A DNA stretch of 64,000 nucleotides from Chrysomallon squamiferum. Its lineage: Eukaryota > Mollusca > Gastropoda > Neomphalida > Peltospiridae. The DNA lies in NCBI GenBank assembly GCA_012295275.1, contig CM022669.1:2519640-2583639 (forward strand), read 5' to 3'. The notes below the pieces were generated by a model. That model worked only from the letters and a program-made list of their open reading frames with translations, made no database searches and had not been told where the DNA came from. This document shows, piece by piece, positions 10,420 through 24,963 of the stretch; positions within the stretch are counted from its first letter, which is position 1, and each line of letters starts with the position of its first letter. The position numbers and the translations under genes were made by a program.

Positions 10420-13400
10420 TATGCTTACATTATCATCTTGCACATACAGAATTTTCAGTCCACTTCTTGGGTTACACAGTATTAACGAGCACTGGATAAT
10501 AAAAAGACACAAACGTACGGTGTGAACATAATATGTTGTAATTCCAGTTCGTTGTTATCATTTGTTATTAATATCACAGATTATGTTATTTAAATTCAGC
10601 ATCTCTGACGTTATAAATAAATTATTTAATTCTATTAAAATCCAAATATTTGCTTCGAATGTATATTGAAAGATTCTACGCGCTGTATAAACATATTTTC
10701 ATACTGTACAAAGTAATCAATTATTTTATCGCATGTATATATATATAAAATCTTAGAGTCATTTCAATGGATAATAATACGTTCCGCCATCAAGAGGAAA
10801 TATCTACATTTCAGGACGTACTAGATTTTGCTTTTCTTACGTACCCTCCTTTCAGCTGTGTCAACGTTTTTAATGCTTCATATTTAAGCTGTTATTCAGT
10901 AACGAATTAAGATGGTTGGATTGTGAAAAGTTTATTTTTTCTCTGTCATGGAGTAGACTACTGCCAGTCGATTGAACCTTGGCTGGAAGAATGATAGTTT
11001 CAAGAATTAGTTCTCCGTGACGCTTCTTTTCCTTATTTAAGAAGTGCCTGAAGACTGACTTACTGAAGAAAATACTGTCTGCAGACCGTGCTATGAGATG
11101 ATGCATGTAAAAAAAAAGAAAAAAAAAGGATCTTGCTGGAACTCGAAAATGTTTGGACTATTGCGTGGCGTCTAGGGTTTCCTTATTTCATTATCTCAGT
11201 GATTTTTCACCATTTGCCTGGAGTTGTATAATCGTTGATTAAAAAGGCGTTGGTTTATCATTAATTAAACATTTCTTTCTTCACGTATGCTACATGTTAT
11301 ATTACACCAAAAAAAAAGCTATTAATTAATATGAAATGTTTATGATAATTTTATGTCGTAAGAAAATAACTATTATGATTATGAAATCTTTATGAATGTA
11401 ATGATTTGAACAAATTTTGGAACTGGAGTGGTTAAACCGGTGGTGTTTAGACTGGAATGAACTCGAATCACAACTAAACACCTGCTTAAATTCTTTAAGG
11501 AATAAGTCACTACGGTTCATAATTGATTCAATTTTATTGCAGAGGCATCGAAAAGCTTGTTGACCGTTGGGAAGAAGTGGTAAATAACAATGGAGAATAC
11601 ATTATTGATTAAATTACATCTTTTAAGCTTACGTTTTCTTCTGTGTGATGGTTAAATTTAATTTAACCGAAATGACTTATTCCTCAACCAATACATTATC
11701 TTGTCACTGTATGGGCCTGTTTTAACGGCCAGTATATGTGATGTGCATCTTCACTGATTGGTTATTTCTCTGCTTCGTGGGTAGATTCATTAACACGGCA
11801 AAATAATTCTGTGTTGAAATAGGTCAACGTGAAAAGAAAAATCAATGACTGTAGTTGGCTGACGTACCACTGATGTTTACGTAGGTGCATGCTTATAAGG
11901 AAGGTTTGTTTGGGTGACTTGTGTAGAAGTGAATGAAATTTGATCCCATTTCCACAGCATAACGAGTTTAACAGACGACAGTGTACAGTAGATTTATACA
12001 CTCGAAGACTGACAGGAGCAGAAATACAAAGAAAGCTAGCACGAAACCCCTTTATAATCTTGAGAATAAATATATGCAATAGAATCGAGAATATAATTAT
12101 GAATATTCACCACAAATAAATCATTTTATATAAAGACACTTTACGGAAAATCGTTTTTTTTCTGTTTGAATGAAACAAAAAATACATAAATCACCGCAGC
12201 AACTTTTCATACTAGAGTTTTATAATATTATAAAACTAAGATTTTTTAAATGCAGTATAACGTTACTCATCTTACCGTCGCTCACACGTTTAGGTCCATA
12301 TAAATAATGTGTTGTTCTTTCTCTTTCTTTTTCTGAAGGCTGACACTCCGAAAATCAAATACACACAAACCGTATCTTCTTTACAAAATGTTTTACAGAT
12401 GAGTGAGTAGAAAGGTCAACAAGAAGCAACTATGTAAACCAGCTCTACTATTGTCAGCATAGGCCTAGCTAATAACAGAGGATATTATCGTTATTATTTG
12501 AATATCAGCTTCGCTGACTGCGAGGGCATTATTGTTAATTTCCAGATATGTATGTATGCCAGGGTGACGGGTTCGTTCAATGATAAAAACCTTCCCAATC
12601 CAGGCAGAGATACTTTACTTTGTTGGTCAACATTTTTGCTCAGTAACCTGACATTGCACCTCTTTGTTCAGACAGTTGAACGCAGCTAAATAAAGCAAGT
12701 TATATGATTAAGATTCGAGTAATTCTATGAGAGGAAAGAATCCCGCAGATATTTATACTGAACGTTGTAGCTAACAATAACTGTAATAATTGTTTACTTA
12801 CAGTATTCAAAGTTCAGTTTAGCAGACTCTAGCTGTTGTGGTGCTCACTGTTTACAAATAACCCACTCCTGGTGACAGTTACGTAATTAATATTTAATAA
12901 ATGATTTGCTGGTTACTGTTAAATACTGATATAGTTATTAGGTTTTTCTTCATATAACAGGATTTATTTACATCAGGTAATCGTCATTACATATACGCAC
13001 ACGCACACAAACATGAGAACAGAATGAAAATTACCTGAAGTATAAAAATAATATCTTAAAAATCAACCTTTGCTAATAATCATATATGCTACAAAAACAA
13101 AAAATTCCTAATAAAATAACGATAAAAAAAAAATATATATATATTTGTGCATTATATAATACACTTCTTTTTTATTCTATTTAAAAAGAAGGCATGAATA
13201 ATTTAAAATATAAAATACATGTAGTGTCTCCTTAATTTGTTCAAATTGCCTAACTATTGATGGATTTGTACGTGCATTTTATTTATTTAAAAAAAAATTC
13301 TCTTCAGACTAGTCAAATAATGACTGAAATATATTTATATTCATTTAATCTATTATTACTGCTTTAGAAACATGATAGTCATTTTGTGTCTCTGCAATCA

Positions 13401-14028
13401 GCTCTTGGTAGAAGTACATCCTGGATTTGACCCAGAATCTACCATTGTTAATCCCAATGGTTTAATTACTCATAATACAGAAAAATGCACTGGTATTATG
13501 CACTGGTGTTAATCTTATCCGATTGCAGATCTATTTTAGTAACTTGACCAGCTTTCTCTGTACCTTTGGTTAATGTATGAAACACAAGTAAATATAAACA
13601 GCAAGACATTTCAAAATTTTATTTCTCTGACTTTACAGCAAAATCTACACTGATAACTGTTTTTCCATAAATACTGAAACATTTCTGTTTATAATTTGAT
13701 GTAGATAATTAGAACACTGTGATCCAAATTAGTTATATCATATATGGTTTTATTATGATATAACAAAATTTAAATATATGGGTATGCATTTTTGTAGTTT
13801 TACACAACTTGATATTTCAAATGAGGTGACACAATACACTATTTTAGTTTCCGAAAAGGAGGAAAATATATAAATATTTCACCTCAAAGGGCTTGTAAAC
13901 AGCAGTCTCTATCAATTGCTCTATTGAATGATCTGCTCTTCAACAGCAGACATCACTATTAATGACAGTAACAGTTTAAAGCACATTAACATATTTGTCA
14001 AATGGTCATATTTTTAGGTAACATTATA
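10420..14028. other. CNT 5' flank and SKA1 3' flank, no gene recognised
   Basis: No coding exon that I can support. On the minus strand, donor-like sequences near 12282 (CGACG/GTAAGATG) and 12800 (ACT/GTAAGTA) could end 5' UTR exons of the transporter. The short reading frames at 10870-11106 and 11762-12079 show no family resemblance. The 13600-14028 part is probably SKA1 3' UTR, with a possible AATAAA (minus strand) at 13618-13623. Confidence 0.4.
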
Positions 14029-14876
14029 TCAGTATGGTTCCAAAACAGCATAACGTATTATCCCAGCATTTCGAATTTCCCGAATTCGTTTTGTTTGTCG
14101 AAGAATTGTCAAAATGGCTCTGTTTGTAGCATCAAGTTTGATGTTTGAAAAGTCCTTTAGATCTGACTCCACAACAAAATAAAAACCTGCAATAACAAAT
14201 ATAAATTATGTGATATTCATGATATATTTCACAAACATATAAAAAAACAATTTCTTCTAAATACATATAGTTACAAAAAACTAGAGAAAGTCTATAACAG
14301 ATATACCTGAGAATGGAGTGACTGTAGCTTAGAAGAGGACCAAGATATGAAATGTTTTAGGATCAATTCACAATACACTTACAGAGCCTCACCTCAGATC
14401 AAAAGCAATCTGGTCACAATTGTAAATGATCCCAACACTGGCCTAGTATGTGATTTCTTTCTAATGGAAAAGATCCCTTGCTACAAACCAATAATCTAGC
14501 AAACTAAAGAAAGAAGTTTCCTCTTTCATATCTGATTAGATAAATCTAAATTTTAGATATCTTCTTTAATAATATTCAACAAAAATAAATACACCACAGA
14601 CAGTAGGTAATTAATGATCCTAATCATTTAATAATCAAATGAGCCAAGGTATCATATCGTTCAACATTTTCATAAACTTTAGTGATGATTCATATTACCT
14701 TTTGTGTCTTGATTTTCTTGTTTTCTGAAGTCCTCAAAACGTTTTCTGTTGACATCATTAAGTGAGGATTTCTTCATTCGTAAAATCTTGTATTTAGCTT
14801 TCAATGATTGATTTAAGCTATCTATCATCAAGTTAACTCTGTCATATGTGTGTCTGCCTTTCATATATCTGAAACA

Positions 14877-14910
<34 letters not shown>

Positions 14911-16730
14911 TGTGACTTTATAAATAAAGTAAATTGTAACAAAATTCAGACTGATTAACCTAATTCTTCATTCAGCACTTTAAAATTCAAAATAAATGAA
15001 AATTACATAATATCATCAATTATCATATTAGTTTCATCATTTGTTATTAACAAGTATTTTAAAGTGGAATTGTTTTAAAATAAACTTTCTCTGTCAGGAT
15101 AAATTTCAACACTTCTGCTGAGACTACAAGAACAAACTAAATAAAATATGTTTGAAATATGGCTGTTTTCCATACTTTGGCACATCTTCAAACTCATCAA
15201 CTCTGAGGTAGTCAATGACTGGACAAAATGGTTTATCTGTGGCAGAGTTTCCTTCAGGCAACGCCCCACCACTTCTAGCATTACAATTACTCTGATTCAC
15301 TGCCACTGATGGCCCACTGTTTTTGACACTCACTGGTTCCACTGAACCATTTCTGAAATCAAATAAATACACAAACATTATTGTAAAATATAGCAGAGAA
15401 GCAAATATTTCTGTCTTACAGCAACATTAATTCAAATGACTAATTTTTGGGTAAATAAATATATAGACCACTTTATGCTGCTAAATATATTAAAACAATC
15501 TTTGAAAAATATTGTTTAATGTGTATTAGCGAGCAATAAAAGTAATCTATTTAGACAGTCTAGTCAAGTAATCAGATTGCACTGATGCCACAGAAACTAT
15601 TAATTAACCATGTAGTACTTGTTGAAACAAATAATTATAAACTCTCTTGTATATTTCAGATGATCACTGTAAAACAATGTATTGAGAAAAAATGCATTAG
15701 TGTTGTGTGCAATACAGTAAAAACTAGATACAGCTTAGTTTTGCATGTTAAAGAAACACAGCTTATTATCTGATACACAGTGTACTCTATTAGTTATTAT
15801 CCACTGTCTCATATTTCATATAATCTTAGATGTAATAAGTGATTTGTGAACGTCTGTGATTTGGAAACTACCCACAGCCTGAATATCAGAAAATATTTGA
15901 GGAATACAGTTTAAGATGCATTATTTCTTTTATATGTAATCATAAACTTAAACCAGTTTTGTCTACTCTGGAATATAATTTATTGTCTCTTCCTTTTGAG
16001 TTTGTTACCACTGAAAACTCATAACACAGAAATGTTTTAAGAAATGTTTTTAATATATTTCTATAAAAAAATTAAAAATTAAAAATTAAAAAATCTACTG
16101 AATACCCAATGTCCTGTGTATTAGGAAGTCTTTGTGGAATATTGTTTACTGTATATTCCAAATCCTCCAAAAAAGAAACATATCCTTTCATAATTCCCTG
16201 AAAAGAAAAATTTATAAAATTAAAATTAATATTTAGAAATGTATATTTTATTTTGAATATGCCATTTATTTTCTTATTTAAAAAGAAGGAATAATATAAC
16301 TATTTAAAGTTGCTTTAATTGCCTAAAAAATTATTTTTCTTCAAATAAATACATAATATATTAATGGAAAGTGATTAATTCATAAATTCCATTTGTTTCA
16401 GTGAACTGTCTAAAACCATTTCTAATTGTTTAATTTAAAAACACTAAAATTTTTTTTCACTTTTTGTGTATTTACAAACAGATAAGACAGAATGACAGAC
16501 AGATATTAAATAATTACATCAACTGAAGCAAATTCTTTCTTTTGTTTATTCAGTTCTGTTTTCATCAGCCTTAATGTATTTTCTAAGCTCTGCAGCTCAG
16601 TGTTCAGGTCAGCAAGAAGTTTCTGACTCACTGGGTCATTTACAGCACATCTCAGTTCCAAACAGGACGTCAAATTTGTTAGTTTGGTATCAAAATGATG
16701 ACATAGGCCTTCTAGGGAGCCAGAATCCAT
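14029..16730 (-). CDS. SKA1: Spindle and kinetochore-associated protein 1 (SKA1)
   Basis: Subunit of the SKA complex that couples kinetochores to spindle microtubules in mitosis. Five exons: 16518-16730, 16106-16197, 15176-15352, 14699-14868, 14029-14186. They sum to 269 codons plus stop (human SKA1 is 255 aa). The N-terminal part (MDSGSLEGLCHHFDTKLTNL, then heptad-like LNTELQSLENTL) is the coiled coil that assembles with SKA2/SKA3. A Ser/Asn-rich linker (about 103-140) follows. The C-terminal winged-helix microtubule-binding domain (about 150-269) is unmistakable: EFEDVPKYMKGRHTYDRVN, SKYKIL-like KAKYKILRMKKSSLNDVNR, QDTKGFYFVVESDLKDF and GIIRYAVLEPY at the end. Every splice phase is consistent. 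The start is the first ATG of the first exon. It lies head-to-head with CFAP53. Confidence 0.93.
14880..14907. repeat. (TA)n microsatellite in a SKA1 intron
   Basis: A run of about 14 AT dinucleotides, 12 bases upstream of the acceptor of SKA1 exon 4 in transcript sense, so it overlaps the pyrimidine-tract and branch-point zone of that intron. Confidence 0.85.
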
Positions 16731-18127
16731 TTTCTAATATGGTAGATTTTCTTGATGCGAAGAAAAGCTGCACTATGGAGAATTAACATTGCATCTTTTG
16801 TTATAAAATTCCATAATATATTATTATTATTATATACTTAAATGTTATAATTAATAAACAATATTATTATTAGGTAAAAATCAATGATTCGGCCAGACTC
16901 ACAAATGCCGATTTGAATTCATTTAGAATTAAATGTTTGTATATTGCAATAATTACAACAGACAGAACGATATTCATTGGTTATAAATATAATATTGAAA
17001 GATTAAACATGTATAATTACTAATCAGTCATTAAATTTTATTCAAACATTACTAAGATTAAACCATGAGTTCAGATTTTAGTCAGATGACACATTCACAT
17101 TGACAGCTTAATCTTGGGGTTCAATAAGATAAAATAATTTTAGATTGCATTCGTTAAAGAAAAGAAGCTAAAATAAAAATCTGTATTAAATTCGTTAAAT
17201 ATATATATATCAACAAAACCTGAAATCAAATAAATCAATTATGACAATTTCAGCTTGTGCAAAAATCAAATTTTGCGCGTTTAATGAACATCTTTAGAGA
17301 TATTATGGGAAATAACTCTAACGAGAAATATCTATTAAATACCACCAAGATGTGAATTGAACTTGAAATTAGATCAATTTAAAAAATATTTATTCGTTTG
17401 TGTGTTTGTTTATTGCTTGTAAAACAATTGTTATATACATACTATTACGTTTTTAATATTTTAACAATCAGCGCTTGGATTAGTATAATCTGTACTTTAA
17501 ACATTATGCCAAAATAAAATCAGACATTCTGTAACAGACTCAAATAAATAATATTGATTTATGGTGTTAAAATTACATATTTCTAGATATCTATAACTGC
17601 GGTTTATAATTAAAGACATGAAGATTTCTTTTTACCATTTAAACCATTTTTCTTATCTTAAAACGTACAGTAAATTTTTAAAAGTAAAGAAACAAGCAGT
17701 TACAAATTTTGGCCACTATCAATTAAGCGTTAATCCGATGATTTTTTTTATTTTTTGTGCTACAAAATTTTAGCTTTTAATTTCACATTATGGATATATA
17801 TATATATATATATATAAAATATTTTTTTTTTTTTTTTTTTTTTTTTTTACATTGTATTTTGTGGTGCATTTCTGTAGAATTTAGTATTTAGCAGACCGAC
17901 AATTAACAACTTCCTTCGTGACGTGACGTCATTTCCTAGATTCCAACAACAGTAACGAAGGAGAAAAGTTGTTGATAGCTGATGTTTTATTTAGTTTAAT
18001 TGTTGCTGACATAAGAGCTTTAGTTTTTGTTTGTTGTCGTTTATGGTTTTTCTTACAGAATATTGTTAACAAATTTAATCGGTTAATATAACAATCAGCT
18101 TTGGTGAATCTTCATAAATTTGCCAAA
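16731..18127. promoter_or_regulatory. Shared intergenic region between divergent SKA1 and CFAP53
   Basis: 1.4 kb separates the two start codons, so both promoters must lie here unless further 5' exons exist. Most is AT-rich, with a TA run (17796-17816) and a T-tract (17822-17849). The right end, from about 17880, is less AT-rich and is the probable CFAP53 promoter and leader. No further coding sequence was recognised. Confidence 0.5.
17924..17931. promoter_or_regulatory. Palindromic CRE (TGACGTCA) upstream of CFAP53
   Basis: An exact CREB/ATF consensus, immediately preceded by another ACGTGA. It lies 197 bases upstream of the CFAP53 ATG, in the least AT-rich part of the intergenic region. 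The motif is seen; use as a promoter element is inferred. Confidence 0.4.
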
Positions 18128-21100
18128 ATGATGCTTTCAAGACCTCGAAGGACTCGTGAATATAACGGGCCTACGCCTGGTTTGGTTGCCATAGTAAGTC
18201 CATAAAACTATTATTATTATTATGATTATTGTTATTATTATTTGTTTCTCACAGAAAGTGCCTGAAAAATATATTTTATTATTGTTGTTGTTGTTGTTGT
18301 TGTTATTTAGGGCATTTCTTCTGATTGCAGAATGCATAATAAAGCTAGGTCTATTTATCTGTTACATGTAATATGTATACAATCAGAAGAAAAAACCGAC
18401 ACAGTATAAATGTAGATTTTAATATTTATTTTTATAATTATTCAGTTTAATAATAATGATGTGTTAAACAGTACTAATTTATAAGGGTAAGCAATGTTAA
18501 TTTTAAACTATCATAGAGCTGATTTACAGTAAAGTATCTTTTAAATTGTATAAATAATTGTTGCTTGTTAGAAACATTCCTGACGATTTTAGAGTATATA
18601 AATCAAAATAAAGAAGAAGTATTTTTTTCTATTTAAATCTAATCACAAAACAGAACCATAAACCTAAACCAAAATTTTAGTTAATGCAAATCTTCTAACC
18701 CTGAAATGAATTTAAAAAGTTACCATAATTTTAAACAGTAGCTGAACAAGTGTTATTTCAGGTACCTATTTTTGGTCATTTAAAGACAAATAATAACAGA
18801 TATCTTTCTACAAATCAGTAATAGTTGATGATCACTCAGTAGTACAAGTAACGTTTCCGTTATATTTATTATTATTCATTCAAAATAATAATGTACATTT
18901 TTAAGATGTAAGTAAACATTCATTTTTTCATTTCATTTATTACAGAGAGCCAAACCACCAAATTCACGACCAGCAGACTATTTTATATTGGAACACCGAA
19001 AGCAAGAAGATATACTAAGGGAACAGCAAAAGCAGGCAAATTTTTTGAAATTCCATGACATGAAAAACAACTGGGTAAAAGCAACAGACAAGAAAATTCA
19101 GATTAACACTGTGAGAAAAAAAATCAGTGAAAGAATGCAAGCTGAGGAATTTGTCCTTGAAGACAGGCGTGAAAGGTGCAATATTTAATAAACATTTAAA
19201 ACAATAATAATACAGAAAAATTCTCTTTCCTTTTAAAAAAAAAAGAATAGAAAACAGATCAAAAGATAGAAAGAAAGAAGGAAATCAACCTAGACAGTAT
19301 AATCCCCTTCCTTATGATACTCCTTTTCCTTCAGTACAGTCAGACATTGATACAGAAGAATCAAATTAGTCAATCTAGATGTATGTCTCCTTTCTAATCA
19401 TTTGTTGATCAGTGTTTGTTTTTGGTTTTTTTTTTTATCTGGACAGCAAAAATCATTTAAAATTTAACTTTGCCCTTTCTGAATAAATTGATCTGCTCCA
19501 TATTGCAGCATCATGAAGGAATGTTGGAATTATTGAATTTTAATGACAAAATATTGAGATGTTATAGATGATTTCATTGTTTAAAACAAACTTGGTATTT
19601 TATTATTATTTTCTAGAGTTAATAAAATGATCATCAATTTTTAATTAAATTATAATTCATTGAATAATTTTGTACTTAAGAACACAGTGTTATTTATCTT
19701 TGTTGTTCTGGTTATATCAGACTGAGAGAACTGCTAAGAAATGAAGAAGAATGTTTTCTGGCTGAGATGGAAGCCAAAGAGGAGACTACATTAGAAAGAC
19801 AAGCAAAAATGCGAGAAAGAGCAAAGTTCCTGAAAGACAAAAGAGAACAGGAAAGACTGAAATTTGTGCAAGAGAAATTAGATCAGCAGTTCAGGTAATT
19901 TAAACTTCATGCTGTAGATGGAACAACTGATAAGATTGAAACCTGTAGTGGAAAGACAGACAAGTCAGTTTAATGGGTGAAAAGCAATTTTCATTATGAT
20001 GTGGATGATAATTACTGTTATTAATTTATTAATAATCATGACAATAATTCTTGTTTTGAAAGAAATACTAATGTTTATAATGGTGATGATGATGAGAATG
20101 ATAAATATTATTATGATGATAATAGTACTTCTACTAATTGTTGATTTTTTATGATGATTTGAATTTTGCTCCTGTAATAATAATGATGGTCATGTAATGA
20201 TGAATGATTATGATAATTATTGTTATGTAATAATAAAAAATGGTGATGGTGGTGATAATAATGAAGATAGTGATAAATTAATAAAAGTAATAAAAATTGT
20301 AATTATAACACTGGTGGTGATGATGTAATTGTAGCAAATAATGAATAAACACAGTATGGAATCTAATATATACTGAAATAAAATTCTCCAATACAGGAAC
20401 CAGTGCGAGGAACTGAGAACTACAATGAGTAAAAGGCAGCAGGATCAAATCTGTGCAGAGCGTGTGGAACAACTACGTATTAAAAAAGAAATTGAGGATG
20501 AGAGGAAAGCTGAAGAAGAGATGTATGCTAAGCTATGGGAACAGGACATGTTGGACAAAGCAGCCCGCGAGGAACGTGAAGCAAAAGAACAGCATGAAAG
20601 GAATCGAGGCATGTTGGAAGTCCTGAAAAAACAGATGGCAGCACTAGAAGCACAGAAAGAGGAAGCTAAAAAACTGAAAGAGGAAGAGGCTCAACTTCTA
20701 GTATGTTGCAAATTATAAATATGTGTGCATATGCTTCTGTGTATATGTATACAGTATATATTAAATGTCATTCTTTAAAAAGATAATGTGTATGTGTTTG
20801 TGTGCCTGTATAAGATAGGAGTCTGTATGTATGTTTATGTGAGTGTTAAGGTGGTGTGGGATTTTAGGTTTTTTTTCTCTGTATATTTATATACTGTATA
20901 TATGCCTGTATGTGTGCCTTTATTTTCACAAAGTCTTGTAGGCCACTGCTTTTCATACAACTCATGTGGTTTTGATATGACGTCAGAATGTAAGACGGGT
21001 GTAATGGTCACAGAATTATCAATCTCAGTACAACCACTGGGCCTTTTCTCATCCTAACCAAAAAGTAGTGAATTTCAATATTAACGTGACAGTAACTTTT

Positions 21101-22983
21101 GTTTCTAACAGAAAGAGCAGGCAGCACTGAGGAAGATGGAGGAAGAGCAGGCTGCGAAGGAGAAGATGAGGCAGCAGAAAGAGACACGAGACATGCTTGA
21201 CTTGTCCATGAGAATGAAGATGAGGAAGAAGGCCAGAGAAGAACAGGAACAGCTGGCATTTGACCTCAAAATGCTGGAACAATTGCTGGAAGAATCTCGC
21301 AATGAAGCAAGAGAACAAGAACAAAGAAAGGTTGGTTTTGTTTCTCAGATTTTTATTTGTCACTAACAAAGCTTTTAGTGACTGGTTTAATAGTTACACT
21401 TATTAAAGAATTTCTTTTAGCATTACTTCACATTCTCATCAGTGAAATATAATTCTGAGGGCATCATCTGCTTCAGCTATGATTAAAAAATTCCTCAACT
21501 GAATAGTGATGAGATTATAAAACTTGCATAAGAATAGTTATGATGACAAAACACTGACAAGAATCTGATAAAGATAGTCAGTTTGTATGTGTCAACATAA
21601 TTATGATTATGACAAAAAGAATGTTTTTTTAAATTACTATCATGTAACTATAGGCACTTTATAGCCAATGAAAAAATAGTCTGGCATCAAGAACTTAAAT
21701 TATTTTTCTCTGCATGGCAGAGTTTAGGTTGAAAAAAAAAATTCAATATTCTATGATTTTCTCAGAGAGAAAGGCGTGAGGAAGACCGTCGTTACAGAGA
21801 CTACCTCCGACAACTGCATGAAGAAGAGAAGAAAGAGGAGGAGAAGCTGCAGAAGTTGATTGCAGATGAGGTAGAAAAGAACTGGCAGAAACGTTTAGAA
21901 CAATGGAAGAAAGAGCGTCTTGCAAGGAAGAAGCTCATGGAGGAAGTAATGGCTGTCCGAGCCAACCAGATTCGTCAGCGATGTAAGTTTTTAAATTTAT
22001 TATTTTAACTTTTATCTGGTAACAAGGAAAAAACAGTTAATTAGAATTGATTAAAGTTATTTAAACAAAAATAGTAATAATATTCTGAATATTCAGAAAG
22101 ATATTTGTTCTTCTCATTTTCACTTTAGTCTATGCAATGTACAAGTTAGAAAAATGGGTTGTGGCATAATGACTTGCAGGGTATTTTTGTTTTTTGGCCT
22201 GTTTCTATTCTGTCAAGTAACCTATCACTGGCTTTTCAAAAACTGTGGAATATGCTGTTCTGACTATAGGATTAGGCGAAAAAAAGAAAAAAAATTTGTT
22301 GCTGCTTGGCAACAGTAATTCACAAAATGACAGCAGTTACTTCTTTCTCATCTGTTTATTTTATATGGTAAACACACGATTAACACAAAATAACAGATAT
22401 CATTAAAATGTGTGAAGATTTTGTTAAATGATTAAAAATATATTCTTTCTTATATATATATATATATTTTTTTTTTTTTAACCTGTCTTATTTTAAATAT
22501 TAAACAAATATTAATTATGGTCTATCCCTTATTTCCTCAGTTCTTCCTAACTAGTTCAAAATTTATGATTTATATATGCCTTAATAAATAATTTCATAAT
22601 AATAAATATCTTCTGTACACTTTGTAGTGATAGAAAATGAACGCAGACAGATTGAAGCTCAGAAAGAAAAAGAGGAAATACTGAGGACCATTGAAGAAAA
22701 CAAGCATCTAGAAGAGGAGAAGGTGGCCAAGCAGTTTCAACGGAATCTTCAGTATCAGCGGGATCTAGAGGGCCAGATGGAGTATGCTAATAGGATCAAA
22801 GAAGAAGAACGCAGAAGGGAGGAGGATGAATACCGATCTGGTCTTCAAGCAGAATGCGAGTATCAGGAAAAACTGAAAAATGCTCTTGATTACCCCATGT
22901 GTGAAAAAATTCACCCAATGAGACGATATCTCATGTCTACTCAGCCAGAACAGCAGTCATTTGAGGCCAATGACTGTCACTGA
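18128..22983 (+). CDS. CFAP53: Cilia- and flagella-associated protein 53 (CFAP53/CCDC11)
   Basis: Coiled-coil protein of motile cilia, a microtubule inner protein also linked to centriolar satellites; vertebrate mutants have laterality defects. Seven exons: 18128-18193, 18946-19175, 19721-19894, 20397-20700, 21112-21330, 21766-21982, 22628-22983. They sum to 521 codons plus stop (human 514 aa). Family signatures: an N-terminal NGPTPGLVAIRAKPPNSRP; RRERLRELLRNEEECF (about 96-111); EKLDQQFRNQCEELR (about 150-164); KLWEQDMLDKAAREE; ETRDMLDLSMRMKMR; and the C-terminal KIHPMRRYL. Nearly the whole protein is Glu/Lys/Arg/Gln-rich continuous helix. The start has two tandem ATGs (18128, 18131); I chose the first. 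The minus-strand frames inside these exons are shadows of the highly charged coding sequence. Confidence 0.94.
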
Positions 22984-23056
22984 ACTGATACTCATTGTTG
23001 TAGATGTATTAAAAAAAGTTGTTGTTTATACTTGAAAAAACTGTTGAAGAATTGTG

Positions 23057-23076
23057 ATTAAACATCCAGAAATAAA
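23057..23076 (+). terminator. CFAP53 poly(A) signals
   Basis: ATTAAA (23057-23062) and AATAAA (23071-23076) lie 74-93 bases after the TGA, which suggests a short 3' UTR. Confidence 0.5.
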
Positions 23077-24929
23077 AAAGAAAAAGATTTATTTACGTTT
23101 TAAGAGATGTCAGAGATGCTGTTAAACAAATACTGAAAACTAATTAACAAATATTTTGAATAATTGTCAACTATCTTATTTTTTAAACTTTAGGAAGTCA
23201 AAAAAAGATTTATCTTAAACTTGAACAATAGAATAAGAATTAATTATATAACTTGAACAGTTATTAAAATAAATTATATAATATCAAGATATATTAAAAT
23301 ACAAAAAGATATATTATTAAACTAGAACAGACAGTGCAAATTAATTAAACAATTTCAGTAAATGTTTGTTACTGTACTTAACTTAAAATATATTGTTTAA
23401 ATCAAAAATCATTTCCATCTCTTTGCTGTACAAACTGATGGCCATTATATAAAAGTAATAACAGATGAAAATAAATGGCTACTTGCACAAATTGTCATTT
23501 TATTTATTTTATGTTAATTAAATGTTGTTTTTTGTTTTTCTTAGACAGAGTTACAGGAATGTGATCTCAGTTATCTGTGATAGAAATGGGGAAAGGGAGG
23601 GTAATATAAATGTATATTGTAATTTCCATAGATTTTAAATTTTCAGTTTGTATAACAATATATTTCCATTATATATTTCCATTATTTAACATTTGTTATA
23701 TATGCTGACATTATTAACGTTCGAGAGTACATGTATATGTGCATTATGCTCACATACCTGCTTAACCCCAAAGTCCATCAGTTTTTGTAACATGAAAGAA
23801 AATTGTGAAACCTTGTATTGTGACTAAACAAATCTCATCCATATAATTTGTTGTACACAAATTAAAAATATCTAAATAGTACTATTCATAAATATTAAAC
23901 ATAATAGATTTCACACTCCTATAAATTTGCAATACTACTACTACTGATAATAATAATAATACAAATTATTATGAATAATAAATAAACAAAATTGTTGTTG
24001 TTTGCTGTGTATAGGTATAATTTCTTAATTAAAATTTTATAACTTAATTCAGAAATTCAATTTTACAGTCCTAAAGTTGTTGTTCATTTATATATTTGTT
24101 GTAACATTTCATCAGACAAACTTAGTGATTATGTGAAACGCATAAATCAATTTTATATTCACTTAGGACTAAGGACTTTCAGGTCAAAAAATGGTCAGCT
24201 ATTCCTTACTAGAAATCACTGACATATCTATTTCAGAATTTAGAATATTAGAATGGTATAGGAGAAACATTTTGTATTGCTTTTAAATTTATCCAGAATT
24301 TGTGATAGAAATGGTAAATAACTATTAATATTTGTTCTACAATACAAATGAACAGACTGATTTATGTTACAAATAATAACAATATTGCAATAAAATTACT
24401 ATTAAAATAGATTAATAATTTCATTAATTAATAGACTGAATAAATATAGGACACAAAATATTCTGTTTTATTTGTATGAAAAATATTTAATAAGCCATCT
24501 CAGCAGATTTTCAAAACTAATATTCAGTGAATATTTATACATTGAAAAAAATTAAAAATTGCTGAACTTGACAGATTTTGGGATTGTGGATAATGGTTAT
24601 AAAGTTTTGCCAGTAACTTTCATGTTTTGTAATTATTTAATTTTACTGACAGATAAACTGTTCACGGACAGAAATATTAACTATGCAAATTTATACCTCA
24701 TCAAATCTTTGTTAGGTTTATTCATTAAATAAAATTATCATTTTTATGAGATTAGATTTTACAGATGGTTCTGTTAATTGTTTTTTATTACTTCCTAATT
24801 TTTTTAAATAAAAGATGACAGTTGCAATGAAATTGCTTACTTAAAAAGAACATGAAAAGATGCACACATTTTGTTTGACATATTTTTAGTGTAAAGGTAA
24901 ATTCTCCCTGTAAAAACAATATTCAAATG

Positions 24930-24963
<34 letters not shown>

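Noticed and set aside
18185-18198. X-box-like sequence GTTGCC-AT-AGTAAG (RFX site) in a ciliary gene
   Set aside because: The second half mismatches the RGYAAC consensus and the sequence is already explained as coding plus the exon 1 splice donor.
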